From the NCBI RefSeq assembly GCF_000773975.1, contig NZ_JRUQ01000028.1:62001-126000 (forward strand): a DNA stretch of 64,000 nt, written 5' to 3'. Position 1 is the first letter of the stretch, and each line of letters opens with the position of its first letter. The DNA is from Erwinia typographi. Lineage in GTDB: Bacteria; Pseudomonadota; Gammaproteobacteria; Enterobacterales; Enterobacteriaceae. Below, piece after piece: positions 1 to 9,059 of this stretch. Position numbers and translations under genes: made by a program. Below the pieces are notes generated by a model. The model ran no database searches. It was given only the letters and a program-made list of their open reading frames with translations, and was not told the origin of the DNA.

Positions 1-17
1 ACCATCAGGACGACATA

Positions 18-758
18 ATGAACCAGAACCAACCCACCCAACCTTCACGCCGGAGAATTTTAAAGCAAACCCTGGCTATCTCTGCCCTTTCTGTCACCGG
101 GCTGACCGCTTTATCTGTGCCCTCCATCTCCTTCGCCGCATCACTGAGCAAAGAAGAACGTGATGCAATGACCCCGGATGCTGTAATCGAGCATTTTAAA
201 CAGGGTAATTTACGCTTTCGCGAAAATCGTCCGGCGAAACATGACTACCTGGCACAGAAGCGCAACAGCCTCACCGGTCAGTATCCTGCTGCAGTGATCC
301 TTAGTTGCATTGACTCACGCGCACCGGCTGAAATTGTGCTGGATGCAGGGATCGGCGAAACCTTCAATTCGCGTGTAGCAGGAAACATCAGTAATCGCGA
401 TATGCTGGGCAGCATGGAGTTCGCCTGTGCTCTGTCTGGCGCGAAAGTCGTGCTGGTTATGGGACACACGCGTTGTGGCGCGGTTCGAGGCGCGATTAAT
501 AATGCCGAACTGGGTAACCTGACAGGTTTGCTGGATGAAATTAAACCTGCTATCGAAAAAACGGCGTTTAGCGGCGAGCGTAAAGGGAGCAATTACGATT
601 TTGTCGACGCCGTCGCCCGAAAAAATGTTGAACTTACCGTCGAAAATATTCGTAAAAACAGCCCGGTACTGAAAGAACTGGAAGACCAGAAAAAAATTAA
701 AATCGTTGGCAGTATGTATCACCTTGCTGGCGGCAAAGTTGAGTTTTTCGAGGTATAA
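18..758 (+). CDS. Tat-exported beta-class carbonic anhydrase
   Basis: Predicted zinc enzyme interconverting carbon dioxide and bicarbonate, here outside the inner membrane. The 246-residue product starts with a twin-arginine signal (SRRRILK at residues 10-16) followed by a hydrophobic stretch and an Ala-rich cleavage region near residue 41. The beta-class metal and catalytic residues are visible: Cys97, Asp99 and Arg101 in SCIDSRAP, then His150 and Cys153 in GHTRCGAV. The ATG at 18 has an AGGA-like ribosome site at 7-10. The beta-class fold is clear; export through Tat is inferred from the signal. The gene stands alone, upstream of and convergent with rnpB. E. coli K-12 Can and CynT lack such a signal. 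Confidence 0.9.
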   Translation: MNQNQPTQPSRRRILKQTLAISALSVTGLTALSVPSISFAASLSKEERDAMTPDAVIEHFKQGNLRFRENRPAKHDYLAQKRNSLTGQYPAAVILSCIDSRAPAEIVLDAGIGETFNSRVAGNISNRDMLGSMEFACALSGAKVVLVMGHTRCGAVRGAINNAELGNLTGLLDEIKPAIEKTAFSGERKGSNYDFVDAVARKNVELTVENIRKNSPVLKELEDQKKIKIVGSMYHLAGGKVEFFEV

Positions 759-809
759 CGGGTTTCAAGAGGGAAAGAGAGATTGCCGCTAAGGCATGTT
801 AAAGAAGGG

Positions 810-869
810 AACAAGCGTTAGTGTATCCCATCTGCGTGAAAAGCCGCTGAGATACACCAACGTATTGTT
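810..869 (-). other. Long hairpin downstream of rnpB
   Basis: Arms at 810-827 and 851-869 pair over about 17 bp with one small internal loop and enclose a 23-nt loop. One position is an A-C mismatch on the plus strand but a G-U pair on the minus strand, so the fold is fully formed only in RNA read in the rnpB direction. It may terminate or limit rnpB transcription, but no U-run follows it. Function is inferred. Confidence 0.5.
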
Positions 870-877
870 TTGAATGA

Positions 878-1255
<378 letters not shown>

Positions 1256-1262
1256 GGCGCGG

Positions 1263-1291
1263 ATAATAGGGGATTCCGCGCGGTTTGTCAC
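1263..1291 (-). promoter_or_regulatory. rnpB promoter, -35 box overlapping the rsmI stop codon
   Basis: Reading the minus strand, GTGACA (1286-1291) and TATTAT (1263-1268) are separated by exactly 17 bp, and the start of M1 RNA lies 7 bp past the -10. The discriminator CCGCGCC is GC-rich, as in growth-rate-controlled stable RNA promoters. The TGA of rsmI (1288-1290) is part of the -35 hexamer. Confidence 0.75.
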
Positions 1292-2145
1292 CCCTCTTGC
1301 TGCTCCAGGGCGTATTTATACAGCGCATTCTTTTTTACGCCGTGGATTTCAGCGGTAAGCTGAGCGGCTTTTTTTAGCGGCAGCTCTTTTTGTAACAGCG
1401 TCAGCGTGCGCAGCGCCTCAGGCGGCAGCGCATCCTCCGCAGCGTGAAAACCTTCAACAATCAGCACCATCTCGCCCTTCCGGCGATTTTCATCCTGCAA
1501 CACCCAGGCCAGCAGCTCGCCAACCGGCGCGCCCTGCAAGGATTCCCAGGTTTTCGTGATCTCTCTCGCCAGCACTACATAGCGATCGGCTCCCCAAACC
1601 GTCACCATATCCTGTAGACTCTCCAGCAGACGGTGGGTAGATTCGTAAAAAATCAGCGTGCGGGGTTCCTGCTCAAGAGCGCGTAGCGTGTCGCACCGGC
1701 CTTTACTTTTGGCGGGCAGAAACCCTTCGTAACAGAATCGATCGGACGGCAACCCGGCGGCGCTTAATGCTGTAATCGCCGCGCAGGCGCCGGGCAAAGG
1801 AACAACGCGGATGCCAGCCTCGCGACAGCGGCGGACCAGATGGTACCCCGGGTCGTTGATCAACGGCGTGCCGGCATCGGAAACCAGCGCTATGCTCTGC
1901 CCTTCCTGCAGCTTAGCCAGCAGCGTTTCTGCCTTTTGCTGCTCATTGTGATCGTGCAATGCGAACAGGCGCGCATTGATCGCGAAATGTTGTAGCAACA
2001 GCCCGGTATGACGTGTATCTTCCGCAGCGATCAGATCGACGCCCGCAAGCACCGTCAGCGCGCGCTGGGTGATATCGCCCAGATTACCAATCGGTGTTGG
2101 AACGATATAAAGCGTGCTGGCAGAAATATCATCGCGTTGTTTCAT
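1288..2145 (-). CDS. rsmI: 16S rRNA (cytidine-1402-2'-O)-methyltransferase RsmI
   Basis: SAM-dependent enzyme adding the 2'-O-methyl of m4Cm1402 in the 16S rRNA decoding centre. The 285-residue product matches the E. coli length of 286. It opens with the tetrapyrrole-methylase-type fold signature ([14 protein letters not shown], near residues 13-26) and carries the family stretches AAEDTRHT and [14 protein letters not shown]. It is transcribed away from lpoA, as in E. coli, with only 62 bp between the two starts. Its stop codon lies inside the -35 element of rnpB, so rnpB follows with almost no spacer. In E. coli other genes separate the two. Confidence 0.96.
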   Translation of the reverse strand: MKQRDDISASTLYIVPTPIGNLGDITQRALTVLAGVDLIAAEDTRHTGLLLQHFAINARLFALHDHNEQQKAETLLAKLQEGQSIALVSDAGTPLINDPGYHLVRRCREAGIRVVPLPGACAAITALSAAGLPSDRFCYEGFLPAKSKGRCDTLRALEQEPRTLIFYESTHRLLESLQDMVTVWGADRYVVLAREITKTWESLQGAPVGELLAWVLQDENRRKGEMVLIVEGFHAAEDALPPEALRTLTLLQKELPLKKAAQLTAEIHGVKKNALYKYALEQQEG

Positions 2146-2207
2146 TGTGTGATCCGAATTGCCGATTTAATATTGAGCATCTTGAAAAAAACATCACTGG
2201 ATACAGT

Positions 2208-4253
2208 ATGCTTCCTTCGAAAGTCATTCATAACAAAGCAGGACGCTGCATGTCTGTTCTGCTGGCCGCCCTGTTCTTTGCCGGGTGTACCAGTCAGGGT
2301 CCGCAAACGCCTCCGGCGAATGTGCAGGGCGCGGCTACAGGCAACTCCGACTACTATCTGCAGCAAATGCAGCAAAGCGCAGATGATAACAAGGTTGACT
2401 GGCAATTACTCGCAATCAAAGCGCTGCTGAATGAAGGGAAGTTCCCTCAGGCCAACGACCAGCTTTCCAGCCTGCCGCAGACGCTGAACAAAACGCAGGC
2501 TCAGGAAGCCCTGCTGCTACAGGCGCAAATGAAGATCGTCCAGCAGGACGTTAACGGCGCCGCCGGTTTGCTGAAACAGGTGGATTTCGACGCGCTGTCT
2601 AAAGACCAGCAGGCGCGCTACTACCAGTTGCAGATCGCCGCCAGCCAGGGCCGCCCTTCGCTTGAGGTGCTGCGTGCCTATATTGCGCAGGAACCGCTGC
2701 TGACCAATCCAGCCGACAAGCAGAAGAATATTGATGCTACCTGGCAGGCGCTGGTGCAGCTGACGCCTGCGCAGGTCAACAGCATGGTGATCAACGCCGA
2801 CGAAAACACCCTGCAAGGTTGGTTAGACCTGCTGAACGTGTATAAGGCCAACAGCAACGATCCCGATATGCTCAAAGCCGGCATCAGCGACTGGCAGACG
2901 CGTTACCCCTATAATCCGGGGGCGAAGATGCTGCCAACGGCGCTGGGCCAGGTGCAAAACTTCCAGCAGTCCTCTACCGGTAAAATTGCCCTGCTGCTGC
3001 CGTTAAGCGGCCAGGCGCAAATCTTTGCCAACGCTATTCAGAAAGGCTTTAACGACGCTAAAAATGGCGCTCTGCCGCAGACTCAAGCGCCAGCCCCAGC
3101 CCAACCGCAGGATAGCGGCACTAATCCGGCCGATCCCTCCGCCGCGGTCAGCACTTCTGCCGCGCCAGTTGAAGCTCCGCAGGACGCCAGTGCCACTCCG
3201 GACGCCAATGCCACCCAGCCTCAACCAGCGGCGCAGAGCGGCAGCGTAGCGCAAACCGCGCCGCCTGCCAGCTCGACGCAGGTACAGGTCTATGACACCA
3301 GCACGCAGCCCGTTGACCAGGTGCTGGCTCAGGCGCAGAAAGATGGCGCTACGCTGGTGGTCGGCCCGCTGATCAAAAGCAACGTTGAGAAGCTCTCCTC
3401 GGTGCAAACGCCGCTGAATATCCTGGCGCTCAACGAGCCGGAGACCATACAGAACCATCCGAATCTTTGCTACTTTGCGCTTTCTCCTGAAGACGAAGCC
3501 CGCGACGCCGCTCATCATATGTGGGACCAGGGCAAGCGATCCCCGCTGATGCTGGTGCCGCGTAGCTCGCTGGGTGACCGCGTCAGCAAGGCTTTCGCGA
3601 CCGAATGGCAGAAGCTGGGCGGCAGCACCGTCCTACAGCAGCAGTTTGGCTCAACCGCTGAACTGAAGCAGGGGATTAATAGCGGTGCTGGTCTGCGTCT
3701 GAGCGGTACGCCGTATAATGCCCAGCCGCAGCAGCCGCAGGGCGTGACCATTGCCGGCCTGACCATTCCGGCGCCAACGCAGCCAGAACCGGCCGCGGCG
3801 TCTGATGACGGCGGCAACGTAGACGCCGTCTACGTTGTGGCTACGCAGAGCGAAATGGAGCTGATCAAACCGATGATCGCTATGCGAACCAGCAGCCGGA
3901 GCATGGTGTCAATCTACGCCAGCTCGCGCAGTTTCCAGGCGGGTTCAGGCCCGGACTTCCGTCTGGAGATGGAAGGCGTGCAGTTCAGCGATGCGCCAGT
4001 GCTGACCGGGGCGAACCCGGCTCTGATGCAGCAGGCCGCGAGGGCCTTCAACAACGATTATTCGCTGATTCGTCTGTATGCGATGGGCGTGGACGCCTGG
4101 TCACTGGCTAATCACTTTAACGAAATGCGCCAGATGCCGGGCTTCCAGCTCAAAGGGGAAACCGGCAACCTCAGCGCGACGACGGATTGCGTCATCAACA
4201 GGAAGTTGACATGGAGCCAGTATCGCCAGGGACAAATCGTTCCGGTGACCTGA
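2208..4253 (+). CDS. lpoA: Penicillin-binding protein activator LpoA (outer-membrane lipoprotein)
   Basis: Outer-membrane lipoprotein that reaches through the periplasm to stimulate peptidoglycan synthase PBP1a. The ATG at 2208 gives [27 protein letters not shown] with a lipobox ending at Cys27, matching the E. coli N-terminus; upstream in-frame codons are not supported. The 681-residue product has an N-terminal helical TPR-like half (to about residue 245), a low-complexity Ala/Pro/Gln linker (about 290-380) and a C-terminal periplasmic-binding-protein-like half ending in the family segment [14 protein letters not shown]. Its 3' end overlaps yraN by 43 bp, so the two are probably translationally coupled. 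Confidence 0.96.
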   Translation: MLPSKVIHNKAGRCMSVLLAALFFAGCTSQGPQTPPANVQGAATGNSDYYLQQMQQSADDNKVDWQLLAIKALLNEGKFPQANDQLSSLPQTLNKTQAQEALLLQAQMKIVQQDVNGAAGLLKQVDFDALSKDQQARYYQLQIAASQGRPSLEVLRAYIAQEPLLTNPADKQKNIDATWQALVQLTPAQVNSMVINADENTLQGWLDLLNVYKANSNDPDMLKAGISDWQTRYPYNPGAKMLPTALGQVQNFQQSSTGKIALLLPLSGQAQIFANAIQKGFNDAKNGALPQTQAPAPAQPQDSGTNPADPSAAVSTSAAPVEAPQDASATPDANATQPQPAAQSGSVAQTAPPASSTQVQVYDTSTQPVDQVLAQAQKDGATLVVGPLIKSNVEKLSSVQTPLNILALNEPETIQNHPNLCYFALSPEDEARDAAHHMWDQGKRSPLMLVPRSSLGDRVSKAFATEWQKLGGSTVLQQQFGSTAELKQGINSGAGLRLSGTPYNAQPQQPQGVTIAGLTIPAPTQPEPAAASDDGGNVDAVYVVATQSEMELIKPMIAMRTSSRSMVSIYASSRSFQAGSGPDFRLEMEGVQFSDAPVLTGANPALMQQAARAFNNDYSLIRLYAMGVDAWSLANHFNEMRQMPGFQLKGETGNLSATTDCVINRKLTWSQYRQGQIVPVT

Positions 4254-4603
4254 GTCGACAGCAAACGGGGGCGGGCTATGAACAACAGGCCCGCCACCTG
4301 CTGGAGAACGCAGGTTTAACGTTTGTTGCGGCCAACGCCCGCTTTCGCGTCGGGGAGATCGATCTGATCATGCGCGACGGGCGGACGTGGGTTTTTGTCG
4401 AAGTGCGTTATCGTCGTAATGCGCGGTTTGGCGGCGCGGCCGCCAGCGTTACCCGCAGCAAGCAGCAGAAGCTGCTGCGAACCGCCGAACTGTGGCTGCG
4501 GGGGCGTAAAAGCAGCCTGCAGTCGGCTGACTGCCGCTTTGATGTGATAGCGATAACCGGAACGCAGGTTGACTGGTTACCCAATGCTTTTACGGCCGAG
4601 TGA
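4211..4603 (+). CDS. yraN: UPF0102 endonuclease-like protein YraN
   Basis: Small protein with a restriction-endonuclease-like fold. The nuclease-type core is visible as [21 protein letters not shown] (about residues 48-68), with the D..ExR/K-type residues, followed by [16 protein letters not shown]. The ATG at 4211 gives 130 residues, close to the 131 of E. coli. The biological role is not established. The start lies inside the end of lpoA, and diaA follows 32 bp later, so it belongs to the lpoA-yraN-diaA-dolP transcription unit. Confidence 0.92.
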   Translation: MEPVSPGTNRSGDLSRQQTGAGYEQQARHLLENAGLTFVAANARFRVGEIDLIMRDGRTWVFVEVRYRRNARFGGAAASVTRSKQQKLLRTAELWLRGRKSSLQSADCRFDVIAITGTQVDWLPNAFTAE

Positions 4604-4635
4604 ATGCCAGGCCAACGACTAACCAGGTGAATGAA

Positions 4636-5226
4636 GTGCTGGAAAGAATAAAAGTTTGCTTTACCGAAAGTATTCAGACGCAGATTGCCGCCGCTGAGGC
4701 GCTACCGGATGCAATCTCCAACGCGGCGATGACCATGGTTCAGTCGCTGCTAAACGGCAACAAAATACTGAGCTGTGGCAACGGAACCTCCAGCGCCAAT
4801 GCCCAGCATTTTGCTGCCAGTATGATTAATCGCTACGAGACGGAACGCCCCAGCCTGCCGGCTATCGCGCTGAGCGCCGATAACGTGCTGCTGACGGCCA
4901 TCGGCAACGACCGTCTGCATGAAGAAGTTTACGCCAAGCAGGTCCGTGCCCTGGGCCATGCTGGCGACATTCTGCTGGCCATCTCAACGCGCGGCAACAG
5001 CCGTGATATTGTGAAGGCCGTAGAAGCAGCGGTAACGCGCGACATGACAATCATAGCGCTTACCGGTTATGACGGCGGCGAGCTCGCCGGTTTATTGGGA
5101 CCACAGGATGTGGAAATTCGCATCCCCTCGCACCGCAGTGCGAGGATTCAGGAAATGCATATGTTAACCGTGAATTGCCTGTGCGATTTAATCGATAACA
5201 CCTTGTTTCCCCATCAGGACGTTTGA
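4636..5226 (+). CDS. diaA: DnaA initiator-associating protein DiaA
   Basis: SIS-domain protein that binds DnaA and promotes its ordered assembly at oriC. The GTG at 4636 is preferred: it gives 196 residues, the same as E. coli, starting just before [15 protein letters not shown], and has AGGTG 7-11 bases upstream. An ATG-like start at 4600 would add twelve unconserved residues. The sugar-phosphate-binding-type SIS core is seen in [19 protein letters not shown] and [14 protein letters not shown]. The C-terminus [10 protein letters not shown] is as in E. coli. It lies between yraN and dolP on the same strand. Confidence 0.95.
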   Translation: MLERIKVCFTESIQTQIAAAEALPDAISNAAMTMVQSLLNGNKILSCGNGTSSANAQHFAASMINRYETERPSLPAIALSADNVLLTAIGNDRLHEEVYAKQVRALGHAGDILLAISTRGNSRDIVKAVEAAVTRDMTIIALTGYDGGELAGLLGPQDVEIRIPSHRSARIQEMHMLTVNCLCDLIDNTLFPHQDV

Positions 5227-5236
5227 AGGAGCTTAA

Positions 5237-5809
5237 ATGAAGGCATTATCTGCAATTGCCGTTGTACTTACCGCGCTGATGTTACAGGGCTGCGTGGCAG
5301 CGGTTATCGGCAGTGCCGCGGTAGCCACCAAAACCGCCACTGATCCCCGTACCGTTGGCACCCAGGTGGATGACAGTACTTTAGAGCTGCGAGTCAGCAA
5401 CGCGCTGTCTAAAGACCAGCAAATTAAAAACGACGCACACATCGTCGCCACCGCCTATCAGGGCAAAGTCCTGTTGACCGGCCAGACGCCTTCCGCTGAT
5501 ATCGCCAGCCGCGCCAAACAGATAACGATGGGCGTAGACGGCGCAACCGAGGTCTACAACGAAGTCCGCACCGGCGACAAAGCCAGCTTCGGCACCGCGT
5601 CCTCGGATACCTGGATCACCACCAAGGTGCGTTCGCAGCTGCTGTCCAGCGAGCAGGTGAAATCGTCTAACGTCAAGGTCACCACCGAGAACGGGGAAGT
5701 GTTCCTGCTGGGTCTGGTTACCGATGCTGAAGCGAAGGCGGCGGCAGATATTGCCAGCCGGGTGAGCGGCGTGAAACACGTTACCACCGCGTTCACTATT
5801 CTGAAATAA
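5237..5809 (+). CDS. dolP: Dual-BON-domain outer-membrane lipoprotein DolP (YraP)
   Basis: Outer-membrane lipoprotein of division-site peptidoglycan remodelling and BAM-complex fitness in E. coli. The 190-residue product has a lipoprotein signal ending LMLQGC (Cys19) and two BON domains (about residues 45-113 and 124-190), the second beginning near SDTWITTKVRSQLL. GAAGGAG precedes the ATG at 5237, and only 10 bp separate it from diaA. In E. coli the gene belongs to the sigma-E regulon; I did not identify a sigma-E promoter here. A 13-bp GC-rich hairpin follows the stop. Confidence 0.95.
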   Translation: MKALSAIAVVLTALMLQGCVAAVIGSAAVATKTATDPRTVGTQVDDSTLELRVSNALSKDQQIKNDAHIVATAYQGKVLLTGQTPSADIASRAKQITMGVDGATEVYNEVRTGDKASFGTASSDTWITTKVRSQLLSSEQVKSSNVKVTTENGEVFLLGLVTDAEAKAAADIASRVSGVKHVTTAFTILK

Positions 5810-5817
5810 GCCTGATA

Positions 5818-5846
5818 CCGCCCGCGCGAAGGATTCGCGCGGGCGG
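5818..5846. terminator. 13-bp GC-rich hairpin between dolP and the operon regulator
   Basis: A perfect 13-bp stem (5818-5830 with 5834-5846) and a 3-nt loop sit between two convergent genes. It lacks a T-run on either strand, so it is a strong hairpin and a probable bidirectional 3'-end barrier rather than a textbook intrinsic terminator. Confidence 0.6.
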
Positions 5847-5851
5847 CCTGC

Positions 5852-7762
5852 CTAAAGCCTGCTTAAGCAGTCCATCGCCACGGTTTTAAAACTGTCAAAG
5901 TCCTGACTCTCGCGTAGCCGGGTCATTGCTCTTTCACGCATAAACGTTACGAACAGGTCGTAAATCGCCATCGCCTCTTCGTATTCGGTTTTGCTGATCG
6001 CCAGCAGGAAAATCACGTAGGCCGTTTCATCTCCCCAGGCGATGCCCTGCGGCGCAAGCACGGTATAGACCACGGTTTTCTTCGCCAGCAGCCCCAGCGA
6101 GTGCGGTAGCGCGATCCCTTCGCCCAGCATGGTGCTGACTATCGCCTCACGCTCCTCAACCGAAGGCCAGAAATCCCCTCTTACCACGCCCTCCTGTTCC
6201 AGCTGCCGACACAGCGTCTTAAACAGCTCGGCCTGAGTCATCGGCTGGTCGATAATGCGAAAGTGGCTGGCGTCGAAGTATTTTTCCAGCATGTAAGGCC
6301 GCGTGCGATCGACCAGTACCAGCTTGCCAATCTGCTCCAGCTGATATTCCGTCGGGAAAGGCGACATCACCACCACCGGCTTATCTTTCTCGCTCAGCCG
6401 CGCCGTTGAGATCACGAAATCTTCCTCAATGCTCTCCTGCTGTTCGTACTCGCGCAGCGAGATAATGTTGCTCAGCACAATTTGCGGATATTTGCGCGTC
6501 AGCATCGCCTGAATCATCCGCACCGTTGAGTTGCCGGTATCACATACCAGCAGGATCTGCGGATGCCGCTGATAGCCAACGTTGTAGTGGCGCTCAAGAC
6601 CAACGCCGATATGCAGCACCAGAAAACCAATCTCATTTTCGCTGATCACATAGGGGGTATATTTTCCCCAGCTGGACACCGCCGCCAGCGTGACGTCATA
6701 GGCCATCGGATAATGCTGCTTGATGTTCGCCAGCAGCGGATTGGGGATATTGATCTGGTACCGCACGCGGGTAATCATCGTTTTAATGTGCGTCAGCAGG
6801 TCGGCGCGCAGCTGCGGATCGTTCTGCAAATTAAAATTGTAGTGGGTGTTGATGTAGCTAAGGATGTAGTCCACCAGCGACTCGCCGTCGTCAGGGCTGA
6901 TGGCGCTGGGCGCAATTTCCTCGATGCGTCGGGCGGCGATATTCACCCGCAAATAGGCCTCTTCAGACGGCGAAATCACCTTGCCGGTAATCGGCCGCAT
7001 CAGATTAATAATGTGGCGGGCCGCATCGCGCACGTCCTCGTCCACATCCTCCGCGCTGAAGTCGGACAGCGGATAACCTTCGCTGATGCGCCTGACGGCA
7101 ACCGCGCAATACAGCCGCAGATAGAACTCGTTGTCGTCGGTCATACGGATATGGAAGCGACTGAAGCACTGGTGCAGCAGCGGCTGAAGCGTCCCCAGCA
7201 TACCGCTGTTCAACGCCTCCAGATTCAGCAGCGGATCCTCGCTGTCCTCCTGAGCGATTTTATAGAGCAGATCGGTCAGGCAGGTGCGCATGGCGACTTC
7301 GTTGCCAAACAGCTTCATGCCGTAGCGCGGCTTGGTTTCAATCGCCAGCTGGTAGCGCCCCAGCCACTCTCTCACTTCAGCCATATCGCTTTGCAGCGTG
7401 GCGCGGCTGACGAACCACTCATCAGCCAGATCCTCCAGCTTCAGAGAAAAGGCTGAAGTGAGAAAACGGGTCAACAGATAGTGCACGCGAGCGCTGGAAG
7501 TGCGCGGCACCCGCAGATGAGAAGGTGTCTGCTCCTGCAACAGGCGATAGCGGGCTGCATCCTCGACCTTCAGCTGATAGCCTTCGCCACGACTGAGGAC
7601 AAACCGCACGCCGTGGTCGGCCAGCAGCTCATTCAGCGTGGTGATATCGGTGCGGACGGTGCGGGTGGACACGTCAAAACGACGCGCCAGCTCATCCTGA
7701 GGCAACGTCTCGTTTTGTAACAGATCGAACAGCTGGGCAAGGCGTTGGTTTGGAAATCTCAC
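5852..7762 (-). CDS. BglG/MtlR-type transcriptional regulator with PRD, EIIB and EIIA domains
   Basis: Predicted PTS-modulated DNA-binding regulator of the adjoining operon. The 636-residue product has an N-terminal helix-turn-helix (about residues 17-60, ARRFDVSTRTVRTDI), a second HTH near 110-140, two PRD domains (about 180-290 and 290-395), an EIIB-like domain with Cys407 in LLVCDTGNS, and a C-terminal EIIA-like domain with His554 in ALPHSLG. Phosphorylation at such sites sets activity in this family. It is the last gene of the minus-strand operon, 84 bp after the lactonase gene, and ATTATCGACAGG-like sequence precedes its start. Known for the family: activation of sugar operons. Inferred: control of this operon through the palindrome at 14774-14793. 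Confidence 0.88.
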   Translation of the reverse strand: MRFPNQRLAQLFDLLQNETLPQDELARRFDVSTRTVRTDITTLNELLADHGVRFVLSRGEGYQLKVEDAARYRLLQEQTPSHLRVPRTSSARVHYLLTRFLTSAFSLKLEDLADEWFVSRATLQSDMAEVREWLGRYQLAIETKPRYGMKLFGNEVAMRTCLTDLLYKIAQEDSEDPLLNLEALNSGMLGTLQPLLHQCFSRFHIRMTDDNEFYLRLYCAVAVRRISEGYPLSDFSAEDVDEDVRDAARHIINLMRPITGKVISPSEEAYLRVNIAARRIEEIAPSAISPDDGESLVDYILSYINTHYNFNLQNDPQLRADLLTHIKTMITRVRYQINIPNPLLANIKQHYPMAYDVTLAAVSSWGKYTPYVISENEIGFLVLHIGVGLERHYNVGYQRHPQILLVCDTGNSTVRMIQAMLTRKYPQIVLSNIISLREYEQQESIEEDFVISTARLSEKDKPVVVMSPFPTEYQLEQIGKLVLVDRTRPYMLEKYFDASHFRIIDQPMTQAELFKTLCRQLEQEGVVRGDFWPSVEEREAIVSTMLGEGIALPHSLGLLAKKTVVYTVLAPQGIAWGDETAYVIFLLAISKTEYEEAMAIYDLFVTFMRERAMTRLRESQDFDSFKTVAMDCLSRL

Positions 7763-7798
7763 GGGGGTTCCTGTCGATAATAGATCCTGAGGCAGGGG

Positions 7799-7834
7799 CC
7801 GGAGGAGTGCCCCATCGGGGCGGCATTCCTCCGG
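7799..7834 (-). other. Intercistronic hairpin before the regulator gene
   Basis: An outer 8-bp stem CCGGAGGA/TCCTCCGG continues inward through a G-T-containing stretch into a CCC/GGG pairing. It lies between the lactonase stop and the regulator start, with no U-run. It could shield upstream mRNA or lower regulator expression relative to the enzymes. Confidence 0.5.
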
Positions 7835-7846
7835 TCCACAGCAAAT

Positions 7847-8992
7847 TTACGGTGTTAATACCAGCTGCGAAGGCGCGCCAACGGCCGTGTAATCATCGGT
7901 AAACGACAGGGTTCCGCTGCCAGGCTCAACCCGGAAGCGGGTGATGTTGTCGCTACGCTGGTTCATGGCATACAGAGTCTTACCATCCGGCGAGAGCGTC
8001 AAGGTACGCGTGTAATCCCCACGGGTCCAGACGTCGTCTTTATAGCTCAGCGTGCCGTTGGCCTCAATGGTGAAATGCGCGATGCTGTTATGCAGACGGT
8101 TGGCAACATAAAGATTTTTCCCAGATTTATCGATCGCCAGACCGGCGGCAAAGCTGGTGCCTTTATACCCGGCTGGCAGCGCAGAGACGCTAGCCGCCTC
8201 GGTCAGCGTGCCGGTTTTGCCATTAAGCAGATAGCGAGTCAGCGTGGAAGCCTCTTCGTTGATCAGATACAGCGATTTCCCTCCTGGCTGAAACACAAAA
8301 TGCCGTGGCCCTGCTCCCGCCGAAGAGGCCGCTATCCACGCAGGCGTATTAGCTTGCAGCTTGCCGTCGCTGCTCAGCCGATACTGATAAATGCGATCCA
8401 GCCCGAGATCGGTTGAGAAGACAAACTTACCGCTTGGATCGGCTGCGATCATATGGGCATGAGGGCCATTATGATCGCTGACGGCGAAGCTCCCTTCTGC
8501 CGCTGCGGCTGGCTTAGCGGCTCCCGCTGGCCCCTGATCCTGCTGCGAGTCGCTGGCTTCCGCCAGACGACCATCGGCCATCACCGGCAAAACCGCCTTA
8601 CTGCCGCTGACGTAGTTCGCCACCAGCAGATACCTGCCGTCCGGCGTCAGCGACAGATAGACCGGCCCTGCGCCCTGCGAGCTGACCTCATTAAGCTTGC
8701 TCAGGCTGCCATCCTGGGCAATCGCATACGCCACCACGACGCCCTTCTCACTCTCGCTGGCGACATACAGCGTTTTACCTTGCGCATCGACGGTGAGCTG
8801 AGCCGGGTTCGGCAGCTGGCTGACCAGCGTTTTGCCGCTCAGCGCGCCGTCTGCCGGGTTCACCGCAAAGCGGTAAATACCCTCACCGTTTGGATTATAG
8901 GTCCCGACATAGGCAAATTGCGCCTGGGCCGCAAGGGGAATCGTAGCCATCAGAGCAACAGACAGGGCAGAGATCAAAGGCCAGTTACGCAT
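7847..8992 (-). CDS. Secreted seven-bladed beta-propeller lactonase (6-phosphogluconolactonase-like)
   Basis: Member of the beta-propeller lactonase family that includes YbhE/Pgl. The 381-residue product has repeated propeller-blade motifs (DGRYLLVANY, SGKFVFSTDLG, GKSLYLINE, SGKNLYVANR, DGKTLYAMNQ). Unlike cytoplasmic Pgl it has a Sec signal peptide (residues 1-24, ending LAAQA before QFAYVG), so it should act in the periplasm. An Ala/Pro-rich insert (about residues 152-168) interrupts one blade. The gene lies between the KDGP aldolase and the regulator on the same strand. A periplasmic substrate would be an unphosphorylated sugar lactone; the link to the operon's sugar acid is inferred from position. 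Confidence 0.85.
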   Translation of the reverse strand: MRNWPLISALSVALMATIPLAAQAQFAYVGTYNPNGEGIYRFAVNPADGALSGKTLVSQLPNPAQLTVDAQGKTLYVASESEKGVVVAYAIAQDGSLSKLNEVSSQGAGPVYLSLTPDGRYLLVANYVSGSKAVLPVMADGRLAEASDSQQDQGPAGAAKPAAAAEGSFAVSDHNGPHAHMIAADPSGKFVFSTDLGLDRIYQYRLSSDGKLQANTPAWIAASSAGAGPRHFVFQPGGKSLYLINEEASTLTRYLLNGKTGTLTEAASVSALPAGYKGTSFAAGLAIDKSGKNLYVANRLHNSIAHFTIEANGTLSYKDDVWTRGDYTRTLTLSPDGKTLYAMNQRSDNITRFRVEPGSGTLSFTDDYTAVGAPSQLVLTP

Positions 8993-9030
8993 GGTGTTCC
9001 TCGCTCAAAAAAGTTAAGGGGACAGCAGGA

Positions 9031-9052
9031 ACGGCGGGCAGTCAGCCCGCCG
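9031..9052 (-). other. Intercistronic hairpin before the lactonase gene
   Basis: CGGCGGGC and GCCCGCCG form an 8-bp perfect stem with a short loop between the aldolase stop and the lactonase start. No U-run follows, so processing or mRNA protection is more likely than full termination. Confidence 0.5.
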
Positions 9053-9059
9053 GGAAAGC

